From contig NZ_CP029043.1 in the NCBI RefSeq assembly GCF_003074055.1, positions 1,240,001-1,304,000 on the forward strand: a DNA stretch of 64,000 nt, given 5' to 3'. This document shows, in pieces, positions 24,308-34,654 of the stretch. The notes under the pieces are model-generated. The model did not search any database and was not told the DNA's origin. It was given only the letters and a program-made list of their open reading frames with translations. The DNA comes from Streptomyces nigra. GTDB taxonomy: Bacteria > Actinomycetota > Actinomycetes > Streptomycetales > Streptomycetaceae. The position numbers were made by a program, and so were the translations under genes. Positions within the stretch are counted from its first letter, which is position 1, and every line of letters begins with the position of its first letter.

Positions 24308-25507
24308 TCAGTGGTTGACGATGCGGTTCGCGAAGTCCTGGCGGGCCAGCAGGCCGGTGTCGGGGTTGTCGGTGAAGACTCCGTCGATACCGGTGGCGAA
24401 GTAGGTGCGGTAGGCGCCGAAGACGTCGCCGTAGGCGTCCGGGTCGGTGCCCTTGCGGAAGTCCGCGGGCAGGAACGGGTTCTCGTTGCGCATCGTGTAG
24501 GGGTGCAGGAGCAGGCCCACCTTGTGCGCGTCCCGCACCAGCGTGGTGGGCTCGGTGAGCCTGCCGGCCGCGTCCTTGGGGATGACCAGGTCCAGGGTGG
24601 GGCCGATGCCCTGTGCGTAGGAGGCGATCTCCCGCAGTCCGGCCGGGGTGATCAGGTCGGCGACGGTGCGCGGGTCCCCCGTCGTCTCGAAGTCCCAGGG
24701 GCGGCTGTCCGCGCCGGAGAGCAGGACGACGAGCGGGTTGTCGACGAGCCGGTTCATGCGCTGGACGCTGGTGGGCTCGAACGACTGGAGGACGACGGGC
24801 GAGTCCCGCCGGTCCTTGCGGTGCTTGCGCAGCACCTTGGCGACCCGCTCCTCCAGGCCGAGGCCCTGCTCACGGAAGTAGGTGGGGTGCTTGAGCTCGG
24901 GGTAGATCCAGACCTGCTTCCCGCGACGGCGGGTCTGCTCGTCCTGCCAGTCGAGGACCTCCTCGAAGGTGGGGATCTCCCAGCGGCCGTCGTAGAGGGT
25001 GTTGTGCGGGCGGTTGGCCGGGATGCGCTCGGTCGCGCGCAGCGTCTTCAGCTCGGCCAGCGTGAAGTCCTCGGTGAACCAGCCGGTCGTGGCGACCCCG
25101 TCCAGCGACTTGGTCCTTCTCCGGCCGGCGAACTCGGGACGGCTCGCGACGTCGGTCGTACCGCCGATCTCCGGTTCGTGCCGGCAGACGAGATGCCCGT
25201 CCCGGGTGGGGACGAGGTCGCCGGCCTCGACGATGTCGGCCCCCATGTCGAGGGCCAGCTGGTAGGAGCCGAGGGTGTGCTCGGGCCGGTAGCCGCTGGC
25301 GCCGCGGTGCCCGATGATCGTCGGCTTGGGCAGGCTCTTCAGTCCGCCGCCGTGCCCGCCGCTCCCCTGTGCGGCGCCCCCGAGCCCGCCGCCGGCGGCG
25401 GCCGCCTGGCCGGAGAGCCCGAGGACGCCTCCCGCCCCGAGTACGGCCGCGCCGAGAAGAGTCCGCCGTCGGGTGGTGGCGGTCTGCTCGTTGTCCTGGG
25501 TTCCCAT
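24308..25507 (-). CDS. Secreted glycerophosphodiester phosphodiesterase (Tat signal)
   Basis: A 399-residue exported enzyme. A twin-arginine signal is seen as TTRRRTLLGAAVLGAGG, ending near GQAAAAG. The GDPD domain has the catalytic IIGHRGASGYRPEHTLGSY, then the GADIVEAGDLVPTRDGHLV metal site and a C-terminal GIDGVFTDNPDTG. It hydrolyses glycerophosphodiesters to glycerol 3-phosphate and an alcohol, giving phosphate and carbon. ATG 25507 has AGGAAGG 6 nt upstream. It is divergent from plsC. Confidence 0.93.
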   Translation of the reverse strand: MGTQDNEQTATTRRRTLLGAAVLGAGGVLGLSGQAAAAGGGLGGAAQGSGGHGGGLKSLPKPTIIGHRGASGYRPEHTLGSYQLALDMGADIVEAGDLVPTRDGHLVCRHEPEIGGTTDVASRPEFAGRRRTKSLDGVATTGWFTEDFTLAELKTLRATERIPANRPHNTLYDGRWEIPTFEEVLDWQDEQTRRRGKQVWIYPELKHPTYFREQGLGLEERVAKVLRKHRKDRRDSPVVLQSFEPTSVQRMNRLVDNPLVVLLSGADSRPWDFETTGDPRTVADLITPAGLREIASYAQGIGPTLDLVIPKDAAGRLTEPTTLVRDAHKVGLLLHPYTMRNENPFLPADFRKGTDPDAYGDVFGAYRTYFATGIDGVFTDNPDTGLLARQDFANRIVNH

Positions 25508-25905
25508 GAGCGCCCTTCCTGCCTCGTTGCGTCGGTGCGCGCCGATCGTAGGTGCGCGTGCATGACAGATGGGAGACCCAGGGCCGAACACGCGGGTGAC
25601 ACGGGATGGCGTATGGGGGTGGGGTGGTGACGGACCGTCGGACACGCCACTGACATCTCTCGGCTTCCCCACGGGTTCGCCACGCCCGAGCGGGGGAACC
25701 CGGGGCGCGTCGGCCGAGCGACGTCCGTCACACCGTTGCGGACACGTTTCGAGCCGACCACAAGGCGTCACCGCAGGTAAACGCACGTCAACGGCGAGTA
25801 AGACCTCGGTGAAGTCGGCGTACCCGATGTGCGGGATCGCGGGGACCGCGAGTATCGTCCTCACCTGCACAGACAGAGATGAATCCCTTGACACCGGAGG
25901 GCCCG
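25508..25905. promoter_or_regulatory. Divergent intergenic region between GDPD and plsC
   Basis: About 400 bp holding the two promoters. A -10-like TATCGT lies at 25853-25858, giving a plsC transcript start near 25865. The ribosome site GGAGGG (25896-25901) sits 4 nt before TTG 25906 and decides the plsC start. I see no gene here. Confidence 0.5.
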
Positions 25906-26580
25906 TTGTCCCGCTTCGCGCTCATCAAGGCAGTGCTCGGACCGATCATGCGCCTGATGTTCCGCCCACAGGTGGAGGGCGCGGAGCACATCCCCGGCGA
26001 CGGTCCGGTCATCCTGGCCGGCAACCACCTGACGTTCATCGACTCGATGATCCTTCCGCTGGTCTGCGACCGGCAGGTCCTCTTCATCGGCAAGGACGAG
26101 TACGTCACCGGCAAGGGCCTCAAGGGCCGCCTCATGGCCTGGTTCTTCACCGGCGTCGGCATGATCCCGGTGGACCGGGACGGCGGGCGGGGCGGCGTGG
26201 CCGCGCTGATGACCGGACGCCGGATCCTGGAGGAGGGTAAGGTCTTCGGCATCTACCCGGAGGGCACCCGCTCCCCCGACGGCCGCCTTTACCGGGGCCG
26301 TACCGGCATCGCCCGTCTGACGCTGATGACGGGCGCGCCGGTCGTGCCGTTCGCCATGGTCGGCACGGACAAGCTCCAGCCGGGCGGCGCCGGGATGCCC
26401 CGCCCGGGCAAGGTGACCGTGCGCTTCGGCGAGGCGATGGAGTTCTCCCGCTACGAGGGCATGGACCGCGACCGCTATGTGCTGCGGGCGGTGACCGACT
26501 CCGTGATGGCCGAGGTCATGCGGCTGTCCGGGCAGGAGTACGTGGACATGTACGCCAGCAAGGCCAAGGAAGCCGCGTAA
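25906..26580 (+). CDS. 1-acyl-sn-glycerol-3-phosphate acyltransferase (PlsC family)
   Basis: A 224-residue membrane-associated acyltransferase. The catalytic NHXXXXD motif is seen as GNHLTFIDS (about residue 43) and the glycerol-phosphate site as GIYPEGTRSPDGRLYRGR (about residue 116); a third block is APVVPFAMVGTDK. It acylates lysophosphatidic acid in phospholipid synthesis. I prefer TTG 25906 because it has the only good ribosome site and family members begin SRFALIKAV. ATG 25879 in the same frame is the alternative. Confidence 0.9.
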   Translation: MSRFALIKAVLGPIMRLMFRPQVEGAEHIPGDGPVILAGNHLTFIDSMILPLVCDRQVLFIGKDEYVTGKGLKGRLMAWFFTGVGMIPVDRDGGRGGVAALMTGRRILEEGKVFGIYPEGTRSPDGRLYRGRTGIARLTLMTGAPVVPFAMVGTDKLQPGGAGMPRPGKVTVRFGEAMEFSRYEGMDRDRYVLRAVTDSVMAEVMRLSGQEYVDMYASKAKEAA

Positions 26581-26605
26581 CCCCGCCCCACCGCCGGGGC
26601 CGTCC

Positions 26606-28138
26606 TCACCGGGACGGCGAGTCGTCCAGTCGCTGACCGCGCAGCAGGAACCACGCCGCCACCGCCGCCGCCAGGAGCACCGCCGCTCCGGCGCCCGCCG
26701 CGAGCGCGAGGCCATCCACGAAGGCCGTACGGGCCGCGTCCAGCATCGCCTCGGACGTAGGGGCGGGCAGACCCGCCGCCGCCTCGACCGCTCCGCCCAG
26801 GGACTCGTGCGCCTCGGCCGGGGTACCGGCCGGGCCGGTGAAGTCCCGGTAGACGCCGGTGACGATCGAGCCGAGCACCGCGATGCCCAGGGCCGCGCCG
26901 AGTTCGTACGCCGTCTCCGACACCGCGGACGCGGCGCCCGCCTGTTCCTTCGGTACGGAGGACAGGATGACGTCGGACGTCACGGTGAAGGAGAAGCCCG
27001 CGCCGACGCCGACCACGAGGAGGGCCGCGCCCAGCAGGGGGTAGCCCGTGGTCCGGTCGACCACCGTGAGCACGGCGAGCGCGACGCCGATCGCGGCGAG
27101 ACCGGCCGAGACGACCGCCCGTACCGAGAACCGCCGGGCCGCACGGCCCGCGATCAGACCGGCCACCACCGCGCCGATCGCGGCGGGCAGTTCGGCCAGA
27201 CCCGCTTCGAGCGGTCCCCTGCCCTGCACCAGTTGCAGGAACTGCGACAGGAAGAACACCAGCCCGGACAGGCCGAGGATGGTGAGCAGGTCGGCCAGGA
27301 CCGCGCCGCTGAAGCCCCGGTGCCGGAACAGCCGCATGTCGAGCAGCGGCGCCGGCAGGGTGAGCTGGCGCCGGACGAAGCCGTACAGCGCGGCCACTCC
27401 CACGAGGCCCGCGGCGGGCGTGACACAGGTGAAGCCGTGCGCGGCGGCCTCCTTGACGGCGTAGACGACTCCGATCATGCCGAGCAGCGACAGCAGGACG
27501 CTGGGCAGGTCCCAGGGACCCGGCGCCGGGTTGCGCGACTCCGGCAGCATCCGGGCGCCGACGAGGACCAGGACCGCCATCACGGGCAGGTTGATCAGAA
27601 AGACCGAGCCCCACCAGAAGTGCTCGAGCAGGAATCCGCCGGCGATCGGGCCGACGGCGGTGCCCGCGGACGCCGTGGCGCCCCAGATGCCGATCGCGAG
27701 GCTGCGCTCGCGCGGGTCGTGGAAGAGGTTGCGGATCAGGGCGAGGGTCGCGGGCATCAGCGTGGCGCCCGCGACGCCGAGCAGCGCCCGGGCGGCGATC
27801 AGCATCTCCGGGCTCGTGGCGTAGGCGTTCAGGACGGACAGCACGCCGAACGCCGTGGCGCCGACGAGCAGGATCCGCTTGCGGCCGATGCGGTCGCCGA
27901 GGCTGCCCATGGACACGAGCAGGCCCGCGATCACGAACGAGTAGACGTCGCCTATCCACAGGAGCTGGGTGCCGGAGGGCTGGAGGTCCTCGCTGATGTA
28001 GGGGGTCGCGAGACCGAGGACGGTCGCGTCGACGGCCACCAGCAGCACGGCGAGGACGAGGACGGACAGCGCGAGCCAACGGCCCGGGCGCGCGGTCACC
28101 GCCTCGGTCGTCTCCGCCGGCCGCAGGGTGCTGGTCAT
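26606..28138 (-). CDS. MFS efflux transporter, 14-helix DHA2 type
   Basis: A 510-residue drug:proton antiporter of the EmrB/QacA family. Motif C-like and motif A regions are VDATVLGLATPYISEDL and MGSLGDRIGRKRILLVG. About 14 transmembrane helices are predicted. An outward loop sits before the last helix (SEAMLDAARTAFVDGLALAAG), as in QacA-like pumps. ATG 28138 overlaps the stop of the regulator as ATGA, so it is translated with it. The expected role is efflux of a cationic or hydrophobic compound; the substrate is unknown. Confidence 0.93.
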   Translation of the reverse strand: MTSTLRPAETTEAVTARPGRWLALSVLVLAVLLVAVDATVLGLATPYISEDLQPSGTQLLWIGDVYSFVIAGLLVSMGSLGDRIGRKRILLVGATAFGVLSVLNAYATSPEMLIAARALLGVAGATLMPATLALIRNLFHDPRERSLAIGIWGATASAGTAVGPIAGGFLLEHFWWGSVFLINLPVMAVLVLVGARMLPESRNPAPGPWDLPSVLLSLLGMIGVVYAVKEAAAHGFTCVTPAAGLVGVAALYGFVRRQLTLPAPLLDMRLFRHRGFSGAVLADLLTILGLSGLVFFLSQFLQLVQGRGPLEAGLAELPAAIGAVVAGLIAGRAARRFSVRAVVSAGLAAIGVALAVLTVVDRTTGYPLLGAALLVVGVGAGFSFTVTSDVILSSVPKEQAGAASAVSETAYELGAALGIAVLGSIVTGVYRDFTGPAGTPAEAHESLGGAVEAAAGLPAPTSEAMLDAARTAFVDGLALAAGAGAAVLLAAAVAAWFLLRGQRLDDSPSR

Positions 28139-28686
28139 GATTCCTCTCTCCTGAGTGCGCCGCCGAGCAGCAGCCCGACGATCATGTGGTGGAAGTCCCG
28201 GGGGGCTCCCTTGCCGCTCTGCACCATCCAGGCGCCGGAGGCCATGAGGCCGAACAGCGCCTCGGTGAGCCAGGCCGGGGTCAGGTCGATACGGAACTCC
28301 CCGGCGAGCTGTCCGCGCCGGAACAGGGCGGCGATACGGTCGTCGATCGCCGTCCAGCCGGGGTTGATCCGCTCGCCCTCGTAGAGCTGGTTCTCCGTGT
28401 AGAGGAAGGCGAGGAGTCCCGCGGCGGGCTCGACGGCGCGCACGAGCCGGCGTACGGCGTCGGCGGCGGAGCCGCTGTCGAGGTCGGCCACGTCCAGCGC
28501 GGCCTCGCACTCGGCGATGCCCAGGGACTCCAGGGCGCGCACGAGCGCGTCGCGGCCCGCGAACTGCCGGTGCAGGGTGGCGCGGCTGATCCCGGCGGCC
28601 TTGGCGACCTCGTCCATGGTCGCGGTGGCCTTGCGGGTCAGCAGGGCCGCGGCACTGCGCAGCACGTGTTCACGATCGACAGCCAT
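28135..28686 (-). CDS. TetR-family repressor of the efflux pump
   Basis: A 183-residue TetR regulator with the N-terminal helix-turn-helix (MDEVAKAAGISRATLHRQFAGRDAL) at about residues 24-48 and a variable helical ligand domain. It precedes and overlaps the MFS gene (ATGA). A perfect palindrome lies 20 bp upstream of its start, so it probably represses its own operon until a ligand binds. A -10 TAATCT 6 nt before ATG 28686 suggests a leaderless transcript. Confidence 0.93.
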   Translation of the reverse strand: MAVDREHVLRSAAALLTRKATATMDEVAKAAGISRATLHRQFAGRDALVRALESLGIAECEAALDVADLDSGSAADAVRRLVRAVEPAAGLLAFLYTENQLYEGERINPGWTAIDDRIAALFRRGQLAGEFRIDLTPAWLTEALFGLMASGAWMVQSGKGAPRDFHHMIVGLLLGGALRREES

Positions 28687-28692
28687 GACACG

Positions 28693-28723
28693 AGATTAAC
28701 CCATGTGAGACAGAGATGTCTCA
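28693..28723 (-). promoter_or_regulatory. Promoter and palindromic operator of the TetR-MFS operon
   Basis: -10 TAATCT reads on the minus strand at 28698-28693. The perfect palindrome TGAGACA, 4-nt spacer, TGTCTCA covers 28706-28723 and would overlap the -35 and spacer. Its size and place fit a TetR dimer site. Confidence 0.7.
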
Positions 28724-28771
28724 TCCGGGGCATGCGGCACTCATCACGGGCCGATCGGCGAAAAGAAGAAA

Positions 28772-29743
28772 TCAGTGCCAGGGCAGGCGGCCGCGTGTCT
28801 CCCAGTACGCGCCCGGCTCCTCCGCGAGGGCCGCGAGCCGGGCGACCCGGTTCTCGTCCAGGTCCACCACGGCGGCGTGCAGGTTGGACGCCAGCTGTGC
28901 GGTGGTCGCCGCGCCGGAGAGGACGACCCCGGCCCAGGGCTCGCGCAGGACGAACGCCAGGGCCACCGCGTCGCACCCCTGCTCCGTCTCGGCGGCCACG
29001 GCCCGCAGCGTCTCGGGGGCCTCCGGGCCGGCGAGCCGCCCGTTGGCCATACCCTCCTTGACGACCACCGTGAGCCCGGCGTCGTGCGCCTCGGCGAGAG
29101 CGGGGCCCGCCGAGGTCTCCAGGACGTTGTACGTCGACTGGACGGTACGGAAGAGGGGTTCGCCGTCGACCGTCACGGCGAGGGCGGCGCGCACGGCGTC
29201 CGCCTGGGCCGGGCCGCTGGTGGAGAACCCGATGGTCACGCCCTGGGCTGCGGCCTCCGCGAGCCGCGCGTGCAGCTCCTTGTCGGTGAGCGCGGGACTG
29301 TCCGGGGTGACCGAGTGGATCTGGTAGAGGTCCAGCCGGTCGCCGAGCAGTGCGGCGGTCTCGGCGCGCTGGCGCTCGTACGTGGCGAGGCTGTGGTCCT
29401 TGACCTCGTGCTTCTCGGCGTCGGTCGTCCAGTCGGCGGTGTAGGTGTAGCCCCACTTGCTGCCGACGACGACGTCGTCGACGTCCGGACGGGCGGCGAG
29501 CCATCCGGCGAGGAACTCCTCCGAACGGCCGTACGAGCGGGCGGCGTCGAAGTAGCGCACACCCTGCGCGTAGGCGGCGTCGAGGAGTTCATGGGTGCGG
29601 GTGCGCAGCGCCTCGACGCTGCGGTCGGCCCCGAGGTCCTCGTCCCGCCCGAGATTGATGTAGCCAGGGCGGCCGACGGCGGCGAGGCCGAGTCCGATGT
29701 GGCAGGTCGGGGTCGTCGCTGTTGCCAGTCGGGCGAAGGGCAT
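28772..29743 (-). CDS. Aldo/keto reductase
   Basis: A 323-residue TIM-barrel oxidoreductase. The catalytic tyrosine region is VRYFDAARSYGRSEEFLAGW, the lysine strand is DVVVGSKWGY, the histidine strand is LDLYQIHSVT, and the C-terminal NADP site is VLSGAATTAQLASNLHA. It probably reduces a carbonyl with NADPH. It transcribes away from argH's downstream side on the same strand, with 28 nt between the TetR promoter palindrome region and its stop. ATG 29743 fits the family N-terminus (LGLGLAAVGRPGYIN). Confidence 0.92.
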   Translation of the reverse strand: MPFARLATATTPTCHIGLGLAAVGRPGYINLGRDEDLGADRSVEALRTRTHELLDAAYAQGVRYFDAARSYGRSEEFLAGWLAARPDVDDVVVGSKWGYTYTADWTTDAEKHEVKDHSLATYERQRAETAALLGDRLDLYQIHSVTPDSPALTDKELHARLAEAAAQGVTIGFSTSGPAQADAVRAALAVTVDGEPLFRTVQSTYNVLETSAGPALAEAHDAGLTVVVKEGMANGRLAGPEAPETLRAVAAETEQGCDAVALAFVLREPWAGVVLSGAATTAQLASNLHAAVVDLDENRVARLAALAEEPGAYWETRGRLPWH

Positions 29744-29821
29744 CGCGGGCTCCGTTCGGTCGGCTTCGGTACCGCTGTCCGACCAACGTAACCCGCGACG
29801 CCCCCGAGCACGGGGCGGGCC

Positions 29822-31321
<1,500 letters not shown>

Positions 31322-31354
31322 TTAGTGGGCGCCGACCGGCACGCCACGCATTGC

Positions 31355-31391
31355 CATGCATGAGTATGCAGAGCTCTGCATGATTCGTCAA
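31355..31391 (-). promoter_or_regulatory. ArgR operator (ARG boxes) upstream of argH
   Basis: A near-consensus box TGCAT-GAGT-ATGCA lies at 31357-31370. A second, weaker half-conserved box starts at TGCATGATTC (31377) about 20 bp away, two helical turns. A -10-like TAACGT reads on the minus strand at 31324-31319, so the boxes flank the -35 region. Confidence 0.75.
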
Positions 31392-31540
31392 TCGGGGTGG
31401 CGGCTCCATGCCGCGTCGGAGCGGAACCCGGGCCCCTGGTTGAAACTTTGAACGCCAGTAACCGCTTACCCGTATATCCCGCCGAGCGCAGGCGCCGCGT
31501 TCGTCCTCGACGACACCCCGAACCCGAGTGAGGCATCCGT

Positions 31541-32422
31541 ATGTCCAGGGCTCTTCCGAAGTACAACAAGCGTCGTGTCGCGTTCGTCGGCGGCGCCGCG
31601 GCGGTGGCGCTGTCCGGCACGGTGATCGCCGGTCTCGCCCTGGCCGGGGAGTCCGGGCAGCGCGCCGAGACCGCCCGCACCCTGGCCGGTCCTGGCACCA
31701 TCAGCTGCCCCGACGTCACCGGACAGCTCCCCGCGATCCCGGCCTCCGCCCAGGCCGAGGTCGACCGCAACCTCGCCCAGCTCCAGACCCAGATCACCGA
31801 GGCCAACCAGCGCCTCGTAGACACCGTCGGACAGGGCGGCCCCAACTTCGTCCAGAACGCCATCCTCGGCCCGCTGGAAGACAAGCGCGTCGCCGCGCTC
31901 AACCGCATCGAGACCGCCATCGGCCGCGCGGCAGCCAAGCCCGACGGGCTGGAGGCGCTGGCCGGCTGCACGCTGAACGCCGACGGGGCCGGAACCGGAG
32001 CGGGAGCCGACGACGGGGCAGAGGCGACGCCGAGCGAGCCGGCCGGGGCGGACGGTAACGCGGGCGCGGGCCAGGACACCGGGAACGGCAACGCGGGCAA
32101 CGGCGAGGGGGCCGGGGCCAACACGGGGGCCGGAACCATCACCTGCCCCGACGTCACCGACGAACTCCCCGCGATCCCCGCCTCCGCCCAGGCCGAGGTC
32201 GACCGCAACCTCGCCCAGCTCCAGACCCAGATCACCGAGGCCAACCAGCGCCTCGCCGACACCGTCGGACAGGGCGGCCCCAACTTCGTCCAGAACGCCA
32301 TCCTCGGCCCGCTGGAAGACAAGCGCGTCGCCGCGCTCAACCGCATCGAGACCGCCATCGGCCGCGCGGCAGCCAAGCCCGACGGGCTGGAGGCGTTCGC
32401 CGCCTGCACGCTCACCAGGTGA
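31541..32422 (+). CDS. Secreted protein of two near-identical repeats
   Basis: A 293-residue exported protein. The N-terminus has a basic stretch and signal-like helix (RRVAFVGGAAAVALSG). It then has two copies of a domain of about 92 residues separated by a Gly/Asn/Ala-rich linker. Each copy begins CPDVT and ends with a second Cys before TL, so each may hold one disulfide; the middle is helical (AEVDRNLAQLQTQITEANQR). I do not recognise the domain. ATG 31541 follows GTGAGG at 7 nt. It is divergent from argH. Confidence 0.85.
   Translation: MSRALPKYNKRRVAFVGGAAAVALSGTVIAGLALAGESGQRAETARTLAGPGTISCPDVTGQLPAIPASAQAEVDRNLAQLQTQITEANQRLVDTVGQGGPNFVQNAILGPLEDKRVAALNRIETAIGRAAAKPDGLEALAGCTLNADGAGTGAGADDGAEATPSEPAGADGNAGAGQDTGNGNAGNGEGAGANTGAGTITCPDVTDELPAIPASAQAEVDRNLAQLQTQITEANQRLADTVGQGGPNFVQNAILGPLEDKRVAALNRIETAIGRAAAKPDGLEAFAACTLTR
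31697..31974 (+). repeat. In-gene direct repeat, copy 1
   Basis: A 278-bp segment repeated 438 bp (146 codons) downstream with only about a dozen differences, most near the two ends. The frame is kept. Near-identity at silent positions suggests recent duplication or gene conversion. Confidence 0.9.
32135..32412 (+). repeat. In-gene direct repeat, copy 2
   Basis: Second copy of the 278-bp segment at 31697-31974. The encoded domains differ mainly at GQ/DE near the start, V/A in the middle and LAG/FAA near the end. Confidence 0.9.
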
Positions 32423-32540
32423 AGTGACAGGCAGCCGTGGCCGCCCCGTTGGCACGCCGGCCGGGGCGGCCACGGTGATATCCGGGCTGCGCGTCAGATT
32501 TCCTTAGACACCCGAACGATCAGCGCCCATAATCGACGAC

Positions 32541-33128
32541 GTGGGCAAAACATATGAACGCATCGACGGCAGGCTCCGCACGTTCATCGAGGAGCAGCCG
32601 CTCTTCTTCACCGCCAGCGCGCCCCTCGCGGCCGACGGCACGGTCAACCTCTCCCCCGAGGGCCTCAAGGGCTCCTTCGCCATCCTCGACGAACTGACGC
32701 TGGCCTACCTGGACTTCGCCGGCTCCAACGCCGAGACGATCGCGCATCTGCGGGAGAACGGCCGGATCACCCTCATGTGGTGCGCCTTCCAGGGGCCGCC
32801 GAACATCGTGCGCGTGCACGGCCGCGGCGAGGCCGTCTTCCGCGACGACCCGCGCTTCGCGGAACTCCTCGGCCACTTCCCCGGCATCGACCCGTCCCAG
32901 CACGGCCTGCGCGCCGTCATCGTCGTCCACGCCGAACGCATCCGTGACTCCTGCGGGTACGCCGTCCCCCTGATGACGTACGACGAGGACCGCGACCTGC
33001 ACGGACGCCGCTTCTCCCGGGAGGACGACGACTCGCTGAGCGCGTACTTCGCCAAGAAGGACCACATCGCGACCAGCATGGACGGCCTCCCCGGCCTACC
33101 GCTGCCACTGCCTCCGGCCGGCGTCTGA
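32541..33128 (+). CDS. Pyridoxamine 5'-phosphate oxidase-family flavin protein
   Basis: A 195-residue split-barrel protein of the PNPOx-like family (LFFTASAPLAADGTVNLSP, then GRITLMWCAFQGPPNIVRVHG). The family binds FMN or F420 and often reduces small molecules; the specific role is unknown. GTG 32541 follows a -10-like ATAATC by a few bases and has no ribosome site, suggesting a leaderless transcript. The C-terminus is proline-rich (GLPGLPLPLPPAGV). Confidence 0.88.
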   Translation: MGKTYERIDGRLRTFIEEQPLFFTASAPLAADGTVNLSPEGLKGSFAILDELTLAYLDFAGSNAETIAHLRENGRITLMWCAFQGPPNIVRVHGRGEAVFRDDPRFAELLGHFPGIDPSQHGLRAVIVVHAERIRDSCGYAVPLMTYDEDRDLHGRRFSREDDDSLSAYFAKKDHIATSMDGLPGLPLPLPPAGV

Positions 33129-33225
33129 GGCACCCTCGCCCCCGGGCTGAACACACGGGCCTCCCCGCACGTATCTCTGGGCCAAGGGACCACGTCAACC
33201 CCTTGCTCCCGTCCCCGGAGGAACC

Positions 33226-34608
33226 GTGACCACCACGCTCGCAGGCGGCCGTGCCGCCCGCCGCCAGACGATGCGCCGCATCCGTCCGCGCCGCTCCCCG
33301 GCCGTCCCGCTGGTCGTCGCCCTATGGGCGGGCGCGGCGGCGGTGCTGTGGCTGTGGTGGGACAACACGCCGTCCCTGGCGGACGACACCGCGAAGATCC
33401 TGGCCGCGGGGCGGATCACGGGTCTGCTCGCCGGGTATCTGATGGCGCTGGTCGTCCTGCAGATGGCGCGGGTGCCGGCGCTGGAGCGGCGGGTCGGTTC
33501 GGACCGGGTGGCCCGGTGGCACGCCATGAGCGGCCGGTACACGGTCTGCCTGGTCATCGCGCACGTCTTCCTGACGATGTGGGGCTACGCGCTCCAGGGC
33601 GGCCGGACGCTCGGTGACGTCGTCCAGCAGACGATCGACTCCGTCAACACCCTGCCCGACATGGGCAAGGCGGCCATCGGAACCGGGCTGCTGTTCGTCA
33701 TCGCCTTCATCTCGATCGGCGGCATCCGGCGGCGTATCCCCTACGACGGCTGGTACCACGTGCACCTGCTGACGTACGCGGCCGTCTTCCTGACGTTCTG
33801 GCACCAGATCACCACCGGCAACGAGTTCGCCGTCGAGCCCACCGCGAAGACCTTCTGGTACGGCCTGTACGGCGCGGTCACCGCGCTGGTGCTCTGGTAC
33901 CGGGTCATCACCCCGATCCGCCTCAACCTGCGGCACCGGATGTACGTGGAGGCCGTCATCGAGGAGACGCCCGGCATCGTGTCGGTGCTGATCGGCGGGC
34001 GCAAGCTGCACCGGATGGGCGCCGAGGCGGGTCATTTCTTCCGCTGGCGGTTCAAGGCGCCCGGCATGCGCTTCAGTTCCCACCCGTACTCGCTGTCGGC
34101 GGCGCCCCGCCCCGACATGCTGCGGATCACCGTCAAGGCGATCGGCGACCACACGTCCCGGCTGCGCGACCTGAAGCCCGGCACCAAGGTGTGGGCGGAG
34201 GGCCCGTACGGCGCCCTGACGGCCCAGCGCCGCAGCCGCGGCAAGGTGCTGCTGGTGGCCGGCGGCGTCGGCATCACGCCGATGCGCGCCCTGTTCGAGA
34301 CGCTGCCGGGCGCCTCCGGGGACATCACCCTGCTCTACCGGGCCAACAGCACCCAGGACCTGGCGCTGTGGGACGAGCTCGCGGCCATCGCCGACGAGCG
34401 CGGTGCCCGGCTGATGTACGCGGTCAACAGCCCGGACGGCGAGCGTCCGGACATCTCGGCGGAACGGCTGCGGCAGAAGCTGCCGGACATCGACCAGCAC
34501 GACGTCTTCCTCTGCGGCCCGCCCGGGTTCGCCCAGTCCGTGTACGAGGCACTGCGCGGCGCCGGAGTGCCCGCCCGCCGCATCCACCACGAGTCGTTCG
34601 AGATGTGA
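33226..34608 (+). CDS. Ferric reductase-like transmembrane flavoprotein (NAD(P)H oxidoreductase)
   Basis: A 460-residue protein. The first 230 residues hold about six transmembrane helices with paired histidines suited to heme (RWHAMSGRYTVCLVIAHVF; YHVHLLTYAAVFLTFWHQ). The rest is a ferredoxin-reductase module: FAD site SSHPYSLSAAPR, NAD site LLVAGGVGITPMRALFET and FLCGPPGFAQSVYEAL. It should pass electrons from NAD(P)H through FAD and heme across the membrane. GTG 33226 has GGAGGAA at 2 nt. It is followed by an FMN-binding protein and ApbE, so extracytoplasmic FMN is the likely acceptor. Confidence 0.92.
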   Translation: MTTTLAGGRAARRQTMRRIRPRRSPAVPLVVALWAGAAAVLWLWWDNTPSLADDTAKILAAGRITGLLAGYLMALVVLQMARVPALERRVGSDRVARWHAMSGRYTVCLVIAHVFLTMWGYALQGGRTLGDVVQQTIDSVNTLPDMGKAAIGTGLLFVIAFISIGGIRRRIPYDGWYHVHLLTYAAVFLTFWHQITTGNEFAVEPTAKTFWYGLYGAVTALVLWYRVITPIRLNLRHRMYVEAVIEETPGIVSVLIGGRKLHRMGAEAGHFFRWRFKAPGMRFSSHPYSLSAAPRPDMLRITVKAIGDHTSRLRDLKPGTKVWAEGPYGALTAQRRSRGKVLLVAGGVGITPMRALFETLPGASGDITLLYRANSTQDLALWDELAAIADERGARLMYAVNSPDGERPDISAERLRQKLPDIDQHDVFLCGPPGFAQSVYEALRGAGVPARRIHHESFEM

Positions 34609-34654
34609 GCGACCGGACTTCGAGACGTCAAGACTCCAGGAGCTGTGGAAAGTC

